NCBI GenBank assembly: GCA_003349915.1
Contig: QFXE01000023.1
Location: 1 to 46,804 of the forward strand
From: an endosymbiont of Escarpia spicata
GTDB taxonomy: Bacteria; Pseudomonadota; Gammaproteobacteria; Chromatiales; Chromatiaceae
Length of the DNA stretch: 46,804 nucleotides
Direction: 5' to 3'
This document shows positions 8,697 to 16,722 of this stretch, in pieces. Both the position numbers and the translations under genes were made by a program. The notes beneath the pieces were generated by a model. That model saw only the letters and a program-made list of their open reading frames with translations, searched no databases and was not told the DNA's origin. Numbering within the stretch: position 1 is the first letter of the stretch; each line of letters begins with the position of its first letter.

Positions 8697-9023
8697 CTAA
8701 GTGCTTAGGAGCTTATTCTTTCTTAAGTCAAATTCTTTCTCCGTTATCACGCCTTTCTGCTTTAGTTCATAAAGCTTTTCAATTTCTGCCGCATTGTTTG
8801 AAGAGGATCTGTTACCCGATGGAATAATAAAGCACCATACTAGTGCGATAAACCAACCAAGCCCATATAGCAAACCTCCAAGAATGTTAACCAAAATAAT
8901 CGCAACTTTATGCGGGTGCTTTTTTCTTACTGCGAGAATTGCAGGAAGCAAGGCAAGCGGAATAGCTAAGATTATTAGTACAAGAGAAAGTAATGCTCCT
9001 GATTGAACGGCATCTGGATTCAT
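8697..9023 (-). CDS. superinfection-immunity-like membrane protein with SHOCT tail
   Basis: A 108-aa protein with two membrane segments (SLVLIILAIPLALLPAILAV, residues ~13-32, and a second at ~42-68) in the arrangement of the superinfection immunity (T4 Imm-like) family. These are inner-membrane proteins that block entry of phage DNA. The tail KLYELKQKGVITEKEFDLRKNKLL (~83-107) is a SHOCT domain, a short helical oligomerisation module. AGGAG stands 8 nt before the ATG. Many genomes carry relatives with no shown immunity role, so phage defence is an inference. It is the first gene of its cassette, just after an attC site. Confidence 0.75.
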   Translation of the reverse strand: MNPDAVQSGALLSLVLIILAIPLALLPAILAVRKKHPHKVAIILVNILGGLLYGLGWFIALVWCFIIPSGNRSSSNNAAEIEKLYELKQKGVITEKEFDLRKNKLLST

Positions 9024-9059
9024 GGGTAACTCCTTTCGTAAAACGGTGTCCTTATTTAC

Positions 9060-9131
9060 ACATAACGACCTAGCTCACGGGATTTTGCGAAGCGCAGCGT
9101 AGCAAAATTCCGGTGCAGCGCCTTGTTATGC
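9060..9131 (-). repeat. attC recombination site (reverse-transcriptase cassette)
   Basis: Read on the minus strand, GCATAAC (9131-9125) opens the site and GTTATGT (9066-9060) closes it. Between them GGAATTTTGC and GCAAAATCCC pair as the imperfect hairpin. Length 72 bp. It begins directly at the stop codon of the reverse transcriptase gene, as attC sites do. Confidence 0.8.
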
Positions 9132-10706
9132 TTAAATAATTTTTTCAACTGAACCCTTGATTTGTACGGATAATTTCCAGTGTTTTCTTTCGTCTGTTCC
9201 AAGTTTTTTTGAAGCTTGTAATATTGCCAGCCTCATAACATCTGATGATGCGTCATATTCATCCTTTATTATTAAAGCTTCTGTCCTGCTGCCGCCCTTG
9301 GCAATCGCTAGGGCTGCATATCTTTTAATGACCTCAGATGATGTGTTTTGATATAAATGAATGATCTCATTGATTTGATTCCAATCCTCTGAGGTGGTGA
9401 AGATGTAAAGCACCCACATAGCATAATATGTTGGCGGTGGGTTCTTTTTGCTTTTTAAGGGCTTAAGTAATTTTTTCGCTATTTTTTTCTTTTCTGTTTT
9501 TGGTAGATTTGTAAATGATGCTATGTATTTCGCTACCTGTTCAGATGATGGGTACAATAATTCAGCATTGTCTATAACAAGGTTTAGGACATCTTGTTTT
9601 AAATGATCAATTGTGCCTGGCATTCTAGGTAGCCTAGTGAGAACATAATTAACAACTTCATAATCAAATAGCTCTGTATCGGAGATTGAATCAGTGAGCA
9701 TCCCAAGAAGGTCAAAACCCTGTAATTGTTCTAGAGTTTCTTGGATTTCATCTTCATCCAATTCTTCTTCATCTTCTGCATCATCGTAGTCTGTGGTATG
9801 AACTGCTTTTAGAAAGTCTATGGCGTGATCTCTATCCCTTAAGCTTTCCTCTGGTTTAATAAGAACTTCATCTAAATAATGCTGCGATGGCAATATTTTG
9901 GTCTTTGCAGATTGTAGTGTTAAGCCATGTTGCACATAAAGCCACTCACCCAATTTGAATAATGTCGATTGTGCCTCATACTCAGATTTACAAAAAATAT
10001 TATAGTCATCAACCCATCGAACAAAGTTAATTTTATTTGAATGTAAATAAGCATCTACATCTATAAGTAAGGCTTCTCCCAATATTCTAGAGGCATATGG
10101 ACCAACAGGAATACCATAACTGTTTTTACCCATTAGATTTGATATTAGCTTCCTAACTAGAACTCTTGCGACATCTACGCCTCTTTGGTTTGTCGCAATA
10201 GCCTGAACAGCATTCTCTAGTCGATGTTGGTAAATTCTTGGGTAAAAATCTGCAATATCAGCAATGCCAACAAATTTAGTAGATGGATTTATAGTTTTTT
10301 CTTTTAGTTGAGCCAAATATTTATCATGATAACCCCTAGCGTCATATAGAATATTATTCTTGGTTTTATCTACTCTATATGAAAATACTCTTTTTGAGTT
10401 TTTGCTAATCCTGTTACTTTCAATATCATTCTTCACAATCAAAACCAACGCGGTATATATGATTAGGTCTTGAGGATGTAGCAGGTGTACGATGCGAATA
10501 TTTGCCCTGTTTTTTGGGGCAAATACTTTCATTGGTTTATATGGTGAATAAGTATCTAGATCTATAGATTTAATATGATCCCTTACATCAGTCCAATGAG
10601 ACTTAACTGACTCCCATTCCGTTGGTTCAGGCAGCATTGCACTATAGCCATGATGATTAATGGCTTCATAGGAATTTTCCAATTCATGTTCTTCTAGATT
10701 AAACAA
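9132..10706 (-). CDS. reverse transcriptase, Abi/unknown-group (defence-type)
   Basis: A 524-aa RNA-directed DNA polymerase. The palm is in residues ~60-290: FVGIADIADFYPRI (motif A, D150), GIPVGPYASRILGEALL (motif B, ~198-214) and FVRWVDDYNIFCK (motif C, D233 and D234). The three catalytic aspartates are intact. The GIPVGP..SRI..E form of motif B is typical of Abi-type and other 'unknown group' RTs linked to phage defence, not of group II introns or retroelements. An acidic stretch (~310-335) leads into a helical C-terminal half of ~190 residues that resembles the HEAT-like C-termini of such RTs. The start is TTG at 10706 with an AGGAT site upstream. It is alone in an integron cassette bounded by attC sites. 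No retron RNA or intron structure is apparent, but I cannot fold the flanks. Confidence 0.8.
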   Translation of the reverse strand: MFNLEEHELENSYEAINHHGYSAMLPEPTEWESVKSHWTDVRDHIKSIDLDTYSPYKPMKVFAPKNRANIRIVHLLHPQDLIIYTALVLIVKNDIESNRISKNSKRVFSYRVDKTKNNILYDARGYHDKYLAQLKEKTINPSTKFVGIADIADFYPRIYQHRLENAVQAIATNQRGVDVARVLVRKLISNLMGKNSYGIPVGPYASRILGEALLIDVDAYLHSNKINFVRWVDDYNIFCKSEYEAQSTLFKLGEWLYVQHGLTLQSAKTKILPSQHYLDEVLIKPEESLRDRDHAIDFLKAVHTTDYDDAEDEEELDEDEIQETLEQLQGFDLLGMLTDSISDTELFDYEVVNYVLTRLPRMPGTIDHLKQDVLNLVIDNAELLYPSSEQVAKYIASFTNLPKTEKKKIAKKLLKPLKSKKNPPPTYYAMWVLYIFTTSEDWNQINEIIHLYQNTSSEVIKRYAALAIAKGGSRTEALIIKDEYDASSDVMRLAILQASKKLGTDERKHWKLSVQIKGSVEKII

Positions 10707-10722
10707 TATTCATCCTGTAAGA

Positions 10723-10858
10723 GCATAACGCCCATGGTAACGGGCGTTCAACATGGAGCGACAGACCGCGCAATAATGCCGAAGGCATGCGCGAGCTGCC
10801 GCGGAGTGTTGAACGTCCCAGTGAGCCGAAGGCGAACGTGTTGACCTACTTGTTATGC
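10723..10858 (-). repeat. attC recombination site (SEC-C cassette)
   Basis: On the minus strand GCATAAC (10858-10852) and GTTATGC (10729-10723) are perfectly complementary outer boxes. An inner GTCAACA/TGTTGAAC pair and a long internal hairpin around the gccgaaggc/gcatgcc segments complete a 136-bp attC-like fold. Confidence 0.8.
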
Positions 10859-10875
10859 CTATTGTTTATCTTCAA

Positions 10876-11175
10876 TCAATCAACTTGCACTTTAAGTTCT
10901 TTAAGCATTTCTTCTGCTTTTTCTGCACCATATTCGTTGACCATTATTTCCCACATAGGCCCATTTTTAATATTTTTTTGATAGTCTTTTGTCATTCTTT
11001 CTTGTTCTTCTGGTGATGGTGGTACACCTTTATTTATAACATGCATTCCATCTTTGTCCATCCATTGGTTGTTGTTGGCATATTGCTCTTCCATATGTTT
11101 CTGCATGCAGCATTTTTTGTATTTTTTTCCACTACCGCAAGGGCATGGATTGTTTCTTCCGATTTTATGACTCAT
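10876..11175 (-). CDS. SEC-C motif protein
   Basis: This 99-aa protein begins with a zinc-binding SEC-C motif, [15 protein letters not shown] (residues ~9-23), as found at the end of SecA and in many small stand-alone proteins. The rest is an acidic, helical tail ([15 protein letters not shown], then [12 protein letters not shown]) with no known domain. It may bind a protein or nucleic-acid partner. It shares a cassette with the 84-aa protein at 11224-11478, 48 bp upstream, and no attC site separates the two. AT-rich codon use marks it as foreign to the surrounding chromosome. Confidence 0.75.
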   Translation of the reverse strand: MSHKIGRNNPCPCGSGKKYKKCCMQKHMEEQYANNNQWMDKDGMHVINKGVPPSPEEQERMTKDYQKNIKNGPMWEIMVNEYGAEKAEEMLKELKVQVD

Positions 11176-11223
11176 TTATATTTTGCCAAAACTATTTTCG
11201 ATACCATAATAATATTGCGTTAT

Positions 11224-11478
11224 TCAGTGTCCTATCTTGCCAACAATTTCCATATGTTTCATTAAATAATCATAATGTGCGTCTATATCACCTATGTTTT
11301 CTTCATTGTATTTTAAGGCTTCGTCAGGGTACATTTTATTTGCCTTGTTGATTGCTTTGCGTATTTTCCCGTATTTCTTTAGGTTCTTTATTAGTTCATT
11401 GTCATACTTTTCTTCTTCTGGAGTACGTTCCCCAATAATATCCTGACTTCGTTGCATGTATTGATCAATTAAACTCAT
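11224..11478 (-). CDS. hypothetical cassette protein
   Basis: An 84-aa, charged, mostly helical protein of unknown function: residues 1-20 and ~30-50 form amphipathic helices rich in lysine and glutamate (NELIKNLKKYGKIRKAINKA). There is no membrane segment or metal motif. An AGAAAG-like site precedes the ATG at 11478. It is the first gene of a cassette that also carries the SEC-C gene; the two-gene layout recalls paired toxin/antitoxin or immunity genes, but neither sequence shows such a family. Confidence that it is a gene rests on composition and on its place right after an attC site. Confidence 0.55.
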   Translation of the reverse strand: MSLIDQYMQRSQDIIGERTPEEEKYDNELIKNLKKYGKIRKAINKANKMYPDEALKYNEENIGDIDAHYDYLMKHMEIVGKIGH

Positions 11479-11500
11479 GCTATTCTCTTTCTATTTAAGG

Positions 11501-11612
11501 GCATAACGCCGCCAATAACCGGAATTTTGTAGCGATGAGAGGCTTGTGCTAGGTTCTTTTAGCACAAACGAACACCGCGGAAAAATGTCCGTGTTAATTG
11601 GCTTTGTTATAC
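11501..11612 (-). repeat. attC recombination site
   Basis: On the minus strand GTATAAC (11612-11606) opens and GTTATGC (11507-11501) closes the site. Inner boxes AGCCAATTAA and TTATTGGCGG pair, and TTGTGCTA and TAGCACAA form the central hairpin. Length 112 bp. Confidence 0.8.
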
Positions 11613-11625
11613 GGCAATTTATCCA

Positions 11626-12063
11626 TCACATTATTTCACTAAATATTTTGCTAGCAGCGTGCCCATGCTCATTTTCGATTATGAATGATTTACCATTTTC
11701 TATATCGTAGAACTTGAATGGGACACCTGCCTCATCAAGCCTTTTAGAAAACTCACTAATCATAGATTCTTGAAAAAGGCTAAATTGTTTTGGATAGTTT
11801 GAATTGATAGCGTTCTTCAATTCATCCATGTCTTTTTGATACTTGACCGGGAAATAAATTGAATTTTCCCCATCCACCCTATAAGGGATACTACTTTTAT
11901 CCAGCCCCTCTAAAACACTCTTCTTGTACGACTCATCATAAAATATGATGTGTGACTCAACCTCGCCTTCGATATGTCCATCACCAGAAAAAAGAAAAAT
12001 ACCCGAAACAAATAGTACGATACCTGACAGGGCTGACAATATTATTATTGATATAGTTCTCAT
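11626..12063 (-). CDS. hypothetical membrane-anchored cassette protein
   Basis: A 145-aa protein with one N-terminal membrane helix (ISIIILSALSGIVLFVSGIF, residues 4-23) and an extracytoplasmic domain. That domain has a repeat-like pattern: two stretches of the form 'residue-poor helix, then gv/sipyRvd or gvPFKFYD, then sIyF/sFIIe' (around residues 50-73 and 110-130). This looks like a duplicated alpha/beta unit, perhaps comparable to SPOR- or FtsX-ECD-like small domains, but I do not recognise the family. It is a single-gene cassette between attC sites at 12096-12203 and 11501-11612. Confidence 0.6.
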   Translation of the reverse strand: MRTISIIILSALSGIVLFVSGIFLFSGDGHIEGEVESHIIFYDESYKKSVLEGLDKSSIPYRVDGENSIYFPVKYQKDMDELKNAINSNYPKQFSLFQESMISEFSKRLDEAGVPFKFYDIENGKSFIIENEHGHAASKIFSEIM

Positions 12064-12095
12064 TTCTTCAAAACCTACTCATAACCCCATTTGCC

Positions 12096-12203
12096 GTATA
12101 ACAGTTAAATAGGCGGCACAGCCTATCTCGATGAACACTGCGGCAGCGTTCGGAGTGATAGGCCGTGGCGTCATATTGTATTTTACATGACGATAGGTTA
12201 GCG
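12096..12203 (-). repeat. probable attC (or attI-like) site at the array's upstream edge
   Basis: GTTATAC on the minus strand (12102-12096) matches the closing box of the other sites, and CGCTAAC (12203-12197) is the likely opening box. Inner GGCCTATCA and GATAGGC segments can pair. It is less clean than the other three sites. No gene for the cassette that would precede it is seen, because repeats of the TTTGGGGTCAGAG family start at 12244. Confidence 0.55.
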
Positions 12204-12243
12204 TTATTTCAACGAGAAATAACGACATTTAGAGCGACATTTA

Positions 12244-12323
12244 GGGTCAGAGTAAAAACTCTTAATTCTTTCCTGGAGTTTTTACTCTGACCCCAAACGC
12301 TGCTAACGCTGTACTCTGACCCC
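12244..12323. repeat. TTTGGGGTCAGAG-family repeats, inverted pair plus third copy
   Basis: gggtcagagtaaaaactc (12244-12261) faces gagtttttactctgacccc (12276-12294), and a third partial copy, tactctgacccc, follows at 12312-12323. This is the same family as at 1593-1652 and 7814-7836. The array of cassettes thus lies between two members, at 7.8 and 12.2 kb. Confidence 0.8.
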
Positions 12324-13185
12324 AAACGCTGAACAGTGCGGGCAAGTTACCCGCCAGATGAGAGAGTGAGTGCTTCATTGTTTGTTCCTTGTTATCAGCA
12401 GAATCCATGTATTCAGGCAGGACGCTTTCGAGATGGAGATTTCTCGCTGTGTTCAAAATAACATTGTTTTCTTTGCGCGGTTCCCGATGGAATTTAACAT
12501 CGGTAATAGTGGCTGCAAAAAGTGTCTTGTCCCTTGTCCTGCGAATCCTGTGCGTTGGTTTTGCTTGGCATTGTTTACAATTCGACAGGAATTAAAAGCA
12601 ACAATCAGACCAAGATTACAAACCCTTACGGTAACAACGGGTTATATACCCCAGCTTAATGTTCGGGTATTTTCTTATGGGAAAAGTGTAAATATTGCCG
12701 ACATCACAGGCTGCCGCATAGGGAATAAAATTCTCCGTATGTCATACTGCCATTCGGATTAATTTTGGAAATCACTGAGAAAACAGCGGCCTAAGTCTAC
12801 TCCACAGCTTTTTTAACTTTTTTGTGGTGCTGTAAAGTTTTTCGACAACATGAACTCCAGGTATCTGAATTGACTACACTGCTACAAGCAGACGGGATAT
12901 TTGTCTGCGGGATTGGCGCTCCGTCGAGATTACTTCGTAGATAGATAAATCGCGGCGGTGGCGCCGCTCCTACCAGCGCTTCGCTGCAAGCCGCCAGACA
13001 TTTAATCCAACGCGCAGGTGAGGGATCAGGTCTCGCAATCCCACCATCAATAATCTCTGAAGAGAAACCACAATGTCTTATTGGGCACCTCAATATATTG
13101 ATTGGGGTCAACCAATAAGCATCCAGATGCGCCAAGAAGAAATCCCTGTTGCTAAAATGAAAGGTGTCAGCAACGGCCTTGTGCG
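12324..13185. other. long gap without a recognisable gene
   Basis: These ~860 bp between the cassette array and the EIIA/CBS gene hold several short open frames on both strands, none with a ribosome-binding site plus a recognisable protein. The stretch at 12951-12974 (gcggcggtggcgccgctcctac) is one arm of the GGCGCCGCTCCTAC repeat family. The rest may be a decayed gene or cassette. Confidence 0.5.
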
Positions 13186-14130
13186 ATGAAACAGCAAACG
13201 CCTACAAACAACATCCCTCTCTCCTCTCTCTTTAGTCCTGATGAGATCATTTGTGGTTCGACGGACCTTGATGAAGAGGAGATGCTTCATACGCTAATCG
13301 AGCGGATAGGAAACAGCGGCAAATTGAGCGATATCGAGCAGGCATTTTCTATTATCATCCAACGAAAATGCTGCTCGCTTACTTTCCTGCTTCCGAAGGT
13401 TGCCGTATTTCATGCACGCATACCCAGCATGAAGAGCCTGGGCATCGCACTGGCTGTTATTCCCAGTGGCATTGAATGTTGCTGGACTACGGGAGAGACT
13501 AAAACCATCAAGCTTGTTGTCCTGATATTAACCTCCCATGAGGAACCTGGCGGTTACATGCGAACCATCACCGCAATCTCCAGGATCTGCCAGAGAAAGG
13601 GTTTTCTGACAAATTTATATAAGACGGCTGAGCCGGAAAAGATCTGGGACTATTTCGATCAAGCCGATGTGCAGTTGCCGGAATTTGTTACGGCCGGCGA
13701 TATCATGCGAACGACATTTCACTCCCTGCGTGACACGGATTCCCTCAGCGAGGCGATCGATGCCTTCTGCCGCTACGGTATCAGTGAACTACCTATTCTG
13801 GATATTGACGGCGATCTGGTTGGTGTCGTCAGCGAAGATGAGTTGATCCGTATCTGCCTGCCCGAATACATCACCTGGATGGAGGACCTTTCCGCCATAC
13901 TCGACTTCCAGCCTTTTGCCGAAATTCTTCTGCGTGAGAAGGATATGCCGGTAGTTGAAATCAGCATACTCGCCGACCGTTACGCCACTGTCGAGGAGAC
14001 GACCCCTGCCATTCAGGTCGCAAAGGTAATGATGCGGCGGGATGTACAACGAGTACTGGTGGTTCGCGAAAACCGGCTGCTAGGCATTATTACGATTCAG
14101 GATTTCATCAATAAAGTCATGAGGGCCTGA
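13186..14130 (+). CDS. PTS EIIA-like domain fused to two CBS domains
   Basis: A 314-aa cytosolic protein. Residues ~10-150 resemble the EIIA domain of the fructose/mannitol or PtsN type (TLIERIGNSGKLSDIEQAFSIIIQR, FHARIPSMKSLGIALAVIPSG; the position of the usual active-site histidine is probably the H of VFHARIP). Residues ~165-230 and ~255-312 are CBS domains (TAGDIMRTTFHSLRDTDSL, and VQRVLVVRENRLLGIITIQDF), which bind adenosine nucleotides. The transporter gene starts 3 bp downstream, so the protein may regulate that transporter in response to energy state or nitrogen-PTS phosphorylation. This pairing is often seen for SLC13-like and Na+/H+ exchangers. The ribosome-binding site is weak. Confidence 0.8.
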   Translation: MKQQTPTNNIPLSSLFSPDEIICGSTDLDEEEMLHTLIERIGNSGKLSDIEQAFSIIIQRKCCSLTFLLPKVAVFHARIPSMKSLGIALAVIPSGIECCWTTGETKTIKLVVLILTSHEEPGGYMRTITAISRICQRKGFLTNLYKTAEPEKIWDYFDQADVQLPEFVTAGDIMRTTFHSLRDTDSLSEAIDAFCRYGISELPILDIDGDLVGVVSEDELIRICLPEYITWMEDLSAILDFQPFAEILLREKDMPVVEISILADRYATVEETTPAIQVAKVMMRRDVQRVLVVRENRLLGIITIQDFINKVMRA

Positions 14131-14133
14131 GAC

Positions 14134-15607
14134 TTGACCGGGGCACACACAGATTCTGCAATGTCGAGCAAGGCCCTGCTTAGCCGGTTCGCCCTGCTTA
14201 TGCTCATTAGCCTGGTGGTCGGGGCACTCACTCATTTCTCCTGGGGACTCAACGGACAACAGACACTTTCGGTCACTATCTTTCTGATCATTATCCTCGC
14301 TACGCTCTTTTTCTGGAATTTTCGTCTTGCCATCGCCTTCATTGGCCTGCCGGTACTGATTCTGACCGATGCCCTGAAACTCGAAGGCTTTAAAACACAC
14401 TGTTCGCTGGAGGTGATACTTTTCCTGGTTGGCATGATGGTCGTCGTGGGCGGGCTGAGGGATCTGGGATTTTTTACCTGGATCATTCAGAACATACTGA
14501 AAATGAAGGGAATGACGGGCCGCCGCTTCGTTCTTATTACCGCGGTTGTCTCTGCGTTGAGTGCCTCCGCTGTGGATGAAGTCACCAGCATCCTTTTTAT
14601 GGCGGCCCTGGTCTTCCAGGTTTGTGATGTGCTCAAGGTGCGGCCCATCCCTTTTCTGATTATCTGTGTGATGGCCACCAATGTGGGCAGCGCCGGCACC
14701 ATGCTGGGCAACCCAGTTGGGATCCTGATCGGCAGTAAGGCGGGATTGACCTTTGAGGATTTCATGCTGTGGTCATTCCCAGTCATGCTGCTCGCGCTGG
14801 CAGCAACCATCGCACTATTGATGACCTGGTACCGGGATGAAATCACCCAACTCGATCAACGTCTGGCCCAACGACGTGGTCACGATTTCCCTCTTGGGCC
14901 GACAGTGAAAGTACCCTACATGCGCGGCTTGATGCTTATCGTCGGCACCATCGGTCTGGTTTCACTACACCACCGGATCGAGTTACTACTGGAGCTGGAG
15001 ACCAATACCGTGCTCTACATGGCGCCGTTGATTTCAGCCGGGATCGTCATGATCTGGCGCCGGGAGCGGACCCGTTATTACATTGAGCATGATGTCGAGT
15101 GGTGGACACTGATATTCTTTCTTATGCTCTTTGGCGTGGCCAGTACACTGCAATATACCGGGGTAACAACGGAGATCGCCACTAACTTCAGCTCTCTGTT
15201 CGAGGGGCAGAGTGAACTGCTGATGCCCGCCGTGATTGTGCTCTCTGTTCGAGGGGCAGAGTGAACTGCTGATGCCCGCCGTGATTGTGCTCTCTGCCCT
15301 GGGTTCCGCCTTTGTCGATAACGTAATCTTCGTCTCGGCGTTTATTCCCGTGGTACAGGAGCTGACCGGTGGTGTCAGTGTGCATCCACTCTGGTGGGCC
15401 CTGCTGTTTGGCGCCTGCTTTGGCGGCAACATCACCATGATCGGCAGCACAGCCAATATCGTCGCCCTGGGAATGCTGGAGAAACGCTATCGTACCCGTA
15501 TTGTCTTCATGGAGTGGTTTCGGGTGGGTCTCGCCGCCGGCTTTACCGCCAGCCTGGTCGCCTGGCTCTCCCTGCTTGTCACCAGCTCGATGATGATCGG
15601 CAGCTGA
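14134..15607 (+). pseudogene. ArsB/NhaD/SLC13-type transporter, frameshifted
   Basis: Two frames together encode a ~475-aa membrane protein of the ion transporter superfamily with about 11 membrane helices. Signs are the internally repeated motifs AVDEVTSILFMAALVFQV with NVGSAGTMLGNPVGI, and SAFVDNVIFVSAFIPVV with GNITMIGSTANIV, which form the two inverted substrate-binding hairpins. The first frame (TTG at 14134 or ATG at 14161) stops at 15264; the second continues to 15607. The shift is caused by an exact 49-bp tandem duplication at 15191-15288. Removing one copy restores one continuous frame. Substrate could be Na+/H+, a dicarboxylate or an oxyanion. It lies directly after the EIIA/CBS gene, its probable regulator. 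Confidence 0.85.
15191..15297. repeat. 49-bp perfect tandem duplication inside the transporter gene
   Basis: The unit at 15191-15239 (starting gctctctgttcgaggggcag) is repeated exactly at 15240-15288, and the first eight bases of a third unit (gctctctg) follow. Since 49 is not a multiple of 3, the reading frame is broken. The gctctctg at each junction suggests slippage or an assembly error at an 8-bp microhomology. Confidence 0.95.
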
Positions 15608-15613
15608 GATTCA

Positions 15614-15659
15614 GGAAAGGGGACACCCATTATTTGGGAATAATCTTTCCCTTTTCTCC
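15614..15659. terminator. hairpin repeat between convergent genes
   Basis: ggaaaggggacacccattatt and aataatctttccctttt-like arms flank a tggg loop (attatt-tggg-aataat core). It lies between the converging transporter and coiled-coil genes and can serve both as a terminator. The ggggacaccc core is a repeat type I have seen near RAYT genes; no second copy exists in this window. Confidence 0.5.
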
Positions 15660-15666
15660 GCAAGCA

Positions 15667-16563
15667 TCAAACCAGACGAATAAAATAGGCGCGCCGAAGC
15701 TCCACTAGTTTCGCTTCGAATTCGCTGATATCGTCTTCCACGAGCTCCAGGATCATCTGCTTCGATTGCAGTTCCTCCATCAGCCGTGTCTTCTGCGTCA
15801 ACATGGCTTTGAGCACTCTCTTTTTGCGCAGGCTGTCGAAAGCGATGACAGCACTGTTTTTCTGCACCGCCATCTCATCTTTCTGTACAGCAATCCGCCG
15901 CTCAAGCCCTGCCAGATCATGCTCTGTCTGACCGACCATCTCTTTGTAATCCCGATAGATCTGAAAAAGATTGTCGACACCCTGCTCCGTCCACTCCTGG
16001 ATCTCCATAAATGTCTTTCGGTTCGACAAGGCGAGCACATCGACGGATTCCGGCAGTAACAACAGGTGTTCATAGACCATCTTCCAACTGCCCTTTCTGT
16101 TTCTGAAAAGCTGACTCATGTAGTAGAGCAACTGCCCCACCACTTCTCTGTAGTCGAAGGCCGGATACTCCTGGCTAATCGCTTCGATTACGTCCGCATA
16201 GTCGACAGAGGTGATAATGAAGGGGCACTTCATCTCTTCCGCCAGTCCCTTAGCGTAGATGCCGGTCAAGTGGCTGATGATATTCCGGTAGTCTTTGGCA
16301 GAGACGCCAGCCCTTCCAGAGCGGATAATCTGTGAAACTTCCAGCAGCATCTCCTGGATCTGACTGACATCGATACTCCTTCCCTGCCCCGACAGCGCCG
16401 TATCGAGATAGTCGACGTAGTCATCCAGCAGTTCGCGGAGGCGATGAGGATCAGCGCCTCTCCCGTCCCGGGAACAGAGACTCATCAGCTCGACACGCAG
16501 ATCCCGGATATCCGGACGCGTTTTCGCTATCGGGTGTCTATTGAGGTTGTGCAACTTAGCCAT
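15667..16563 (-). CDS. coiled-coil protein of unknown function
   Basis: A 298-aa cytosolic, mostly helical protein. The first ~190 residues contain well-spaced hydrophobic helices (RELLDDYVDYLDTAL, ISHLTGIYAKGLAEEM, VVGQLLYYMSQLF). Residues ~200-290 form a long coiled coil (EHDLAGLERRIAVQKDEMAV; TRLMEELQSKQMILELV). There are no membrane segments, signal peptide or metal motifs. I do not recognise the family. It stands alone, converging with the transporter gene and followed upstream by HipBA in the same direction. Codon use and G+C content fit the chromosome, so it is a real gene. Confidence 0.7.
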   Translation of the reverse strand: MAKLHNLNRHPIAKTRPDIRDLRVELMSLCSRDGRGADPHRLRELLDDYVDYLDTALSGQGRSIDVSQIQEMLLEVSQIIRSGRAGVSAKDYRNIISHLTGIYAKGLAEEMKCPFIITSVDYADVIEAISQEYPAFDYREVVGQLLYYMSQLFRNRKGSWKMVYEHLLLLPESVDVLALSNRKTFMEIQEWTEQGVDNLFQIYRDYKEMVGQTEHDLAGLERRIAVQKDEMAVQKNSAVIAFDSLRKKRVLKAMLTQKTRLMEELQSKQMILELVEDDISEFEAKLVELRRAYFIRLV

Positions 16564-16722
16564 GACCGTTCCAGTGCCAATAATCTACTTTTCTTGATTA
16601 GGGTGGCGACCACCCAGCCCAATTCTGGAGGGCTGAAAAGGAAAAAACATGAACTGGGTTCGTAAGTTACATCGGATGAGGGTTTGCTTCTGCCGATTTC
16701 CGCCCACACACCTTGCCGGAGC

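Noticed and set aside
9060-10858. group II intron or retron around the reverse transcriptase
   Set aside because: No maturase or endonuclease domain, motif B differs from both classes, and no msr/msd-like inverted repeat is evident upstream.
8386-12203. prophage island
   Set aside because: Genes are small and phage-defence-like, but no capsid, tail, terminase or phage integrase gene is present; attC sites explain the layout better.
12370-12762. 130-codon open frame on the plus strand in the gene-poor gap
   Set aside because: No ribosome-binding site, no domain, odd composition; too weak to call a gene.
12797-13135. 112-codon open frame on the minus strand
   Set aside because: It runs through a REP arm and has no recognisable protein features.
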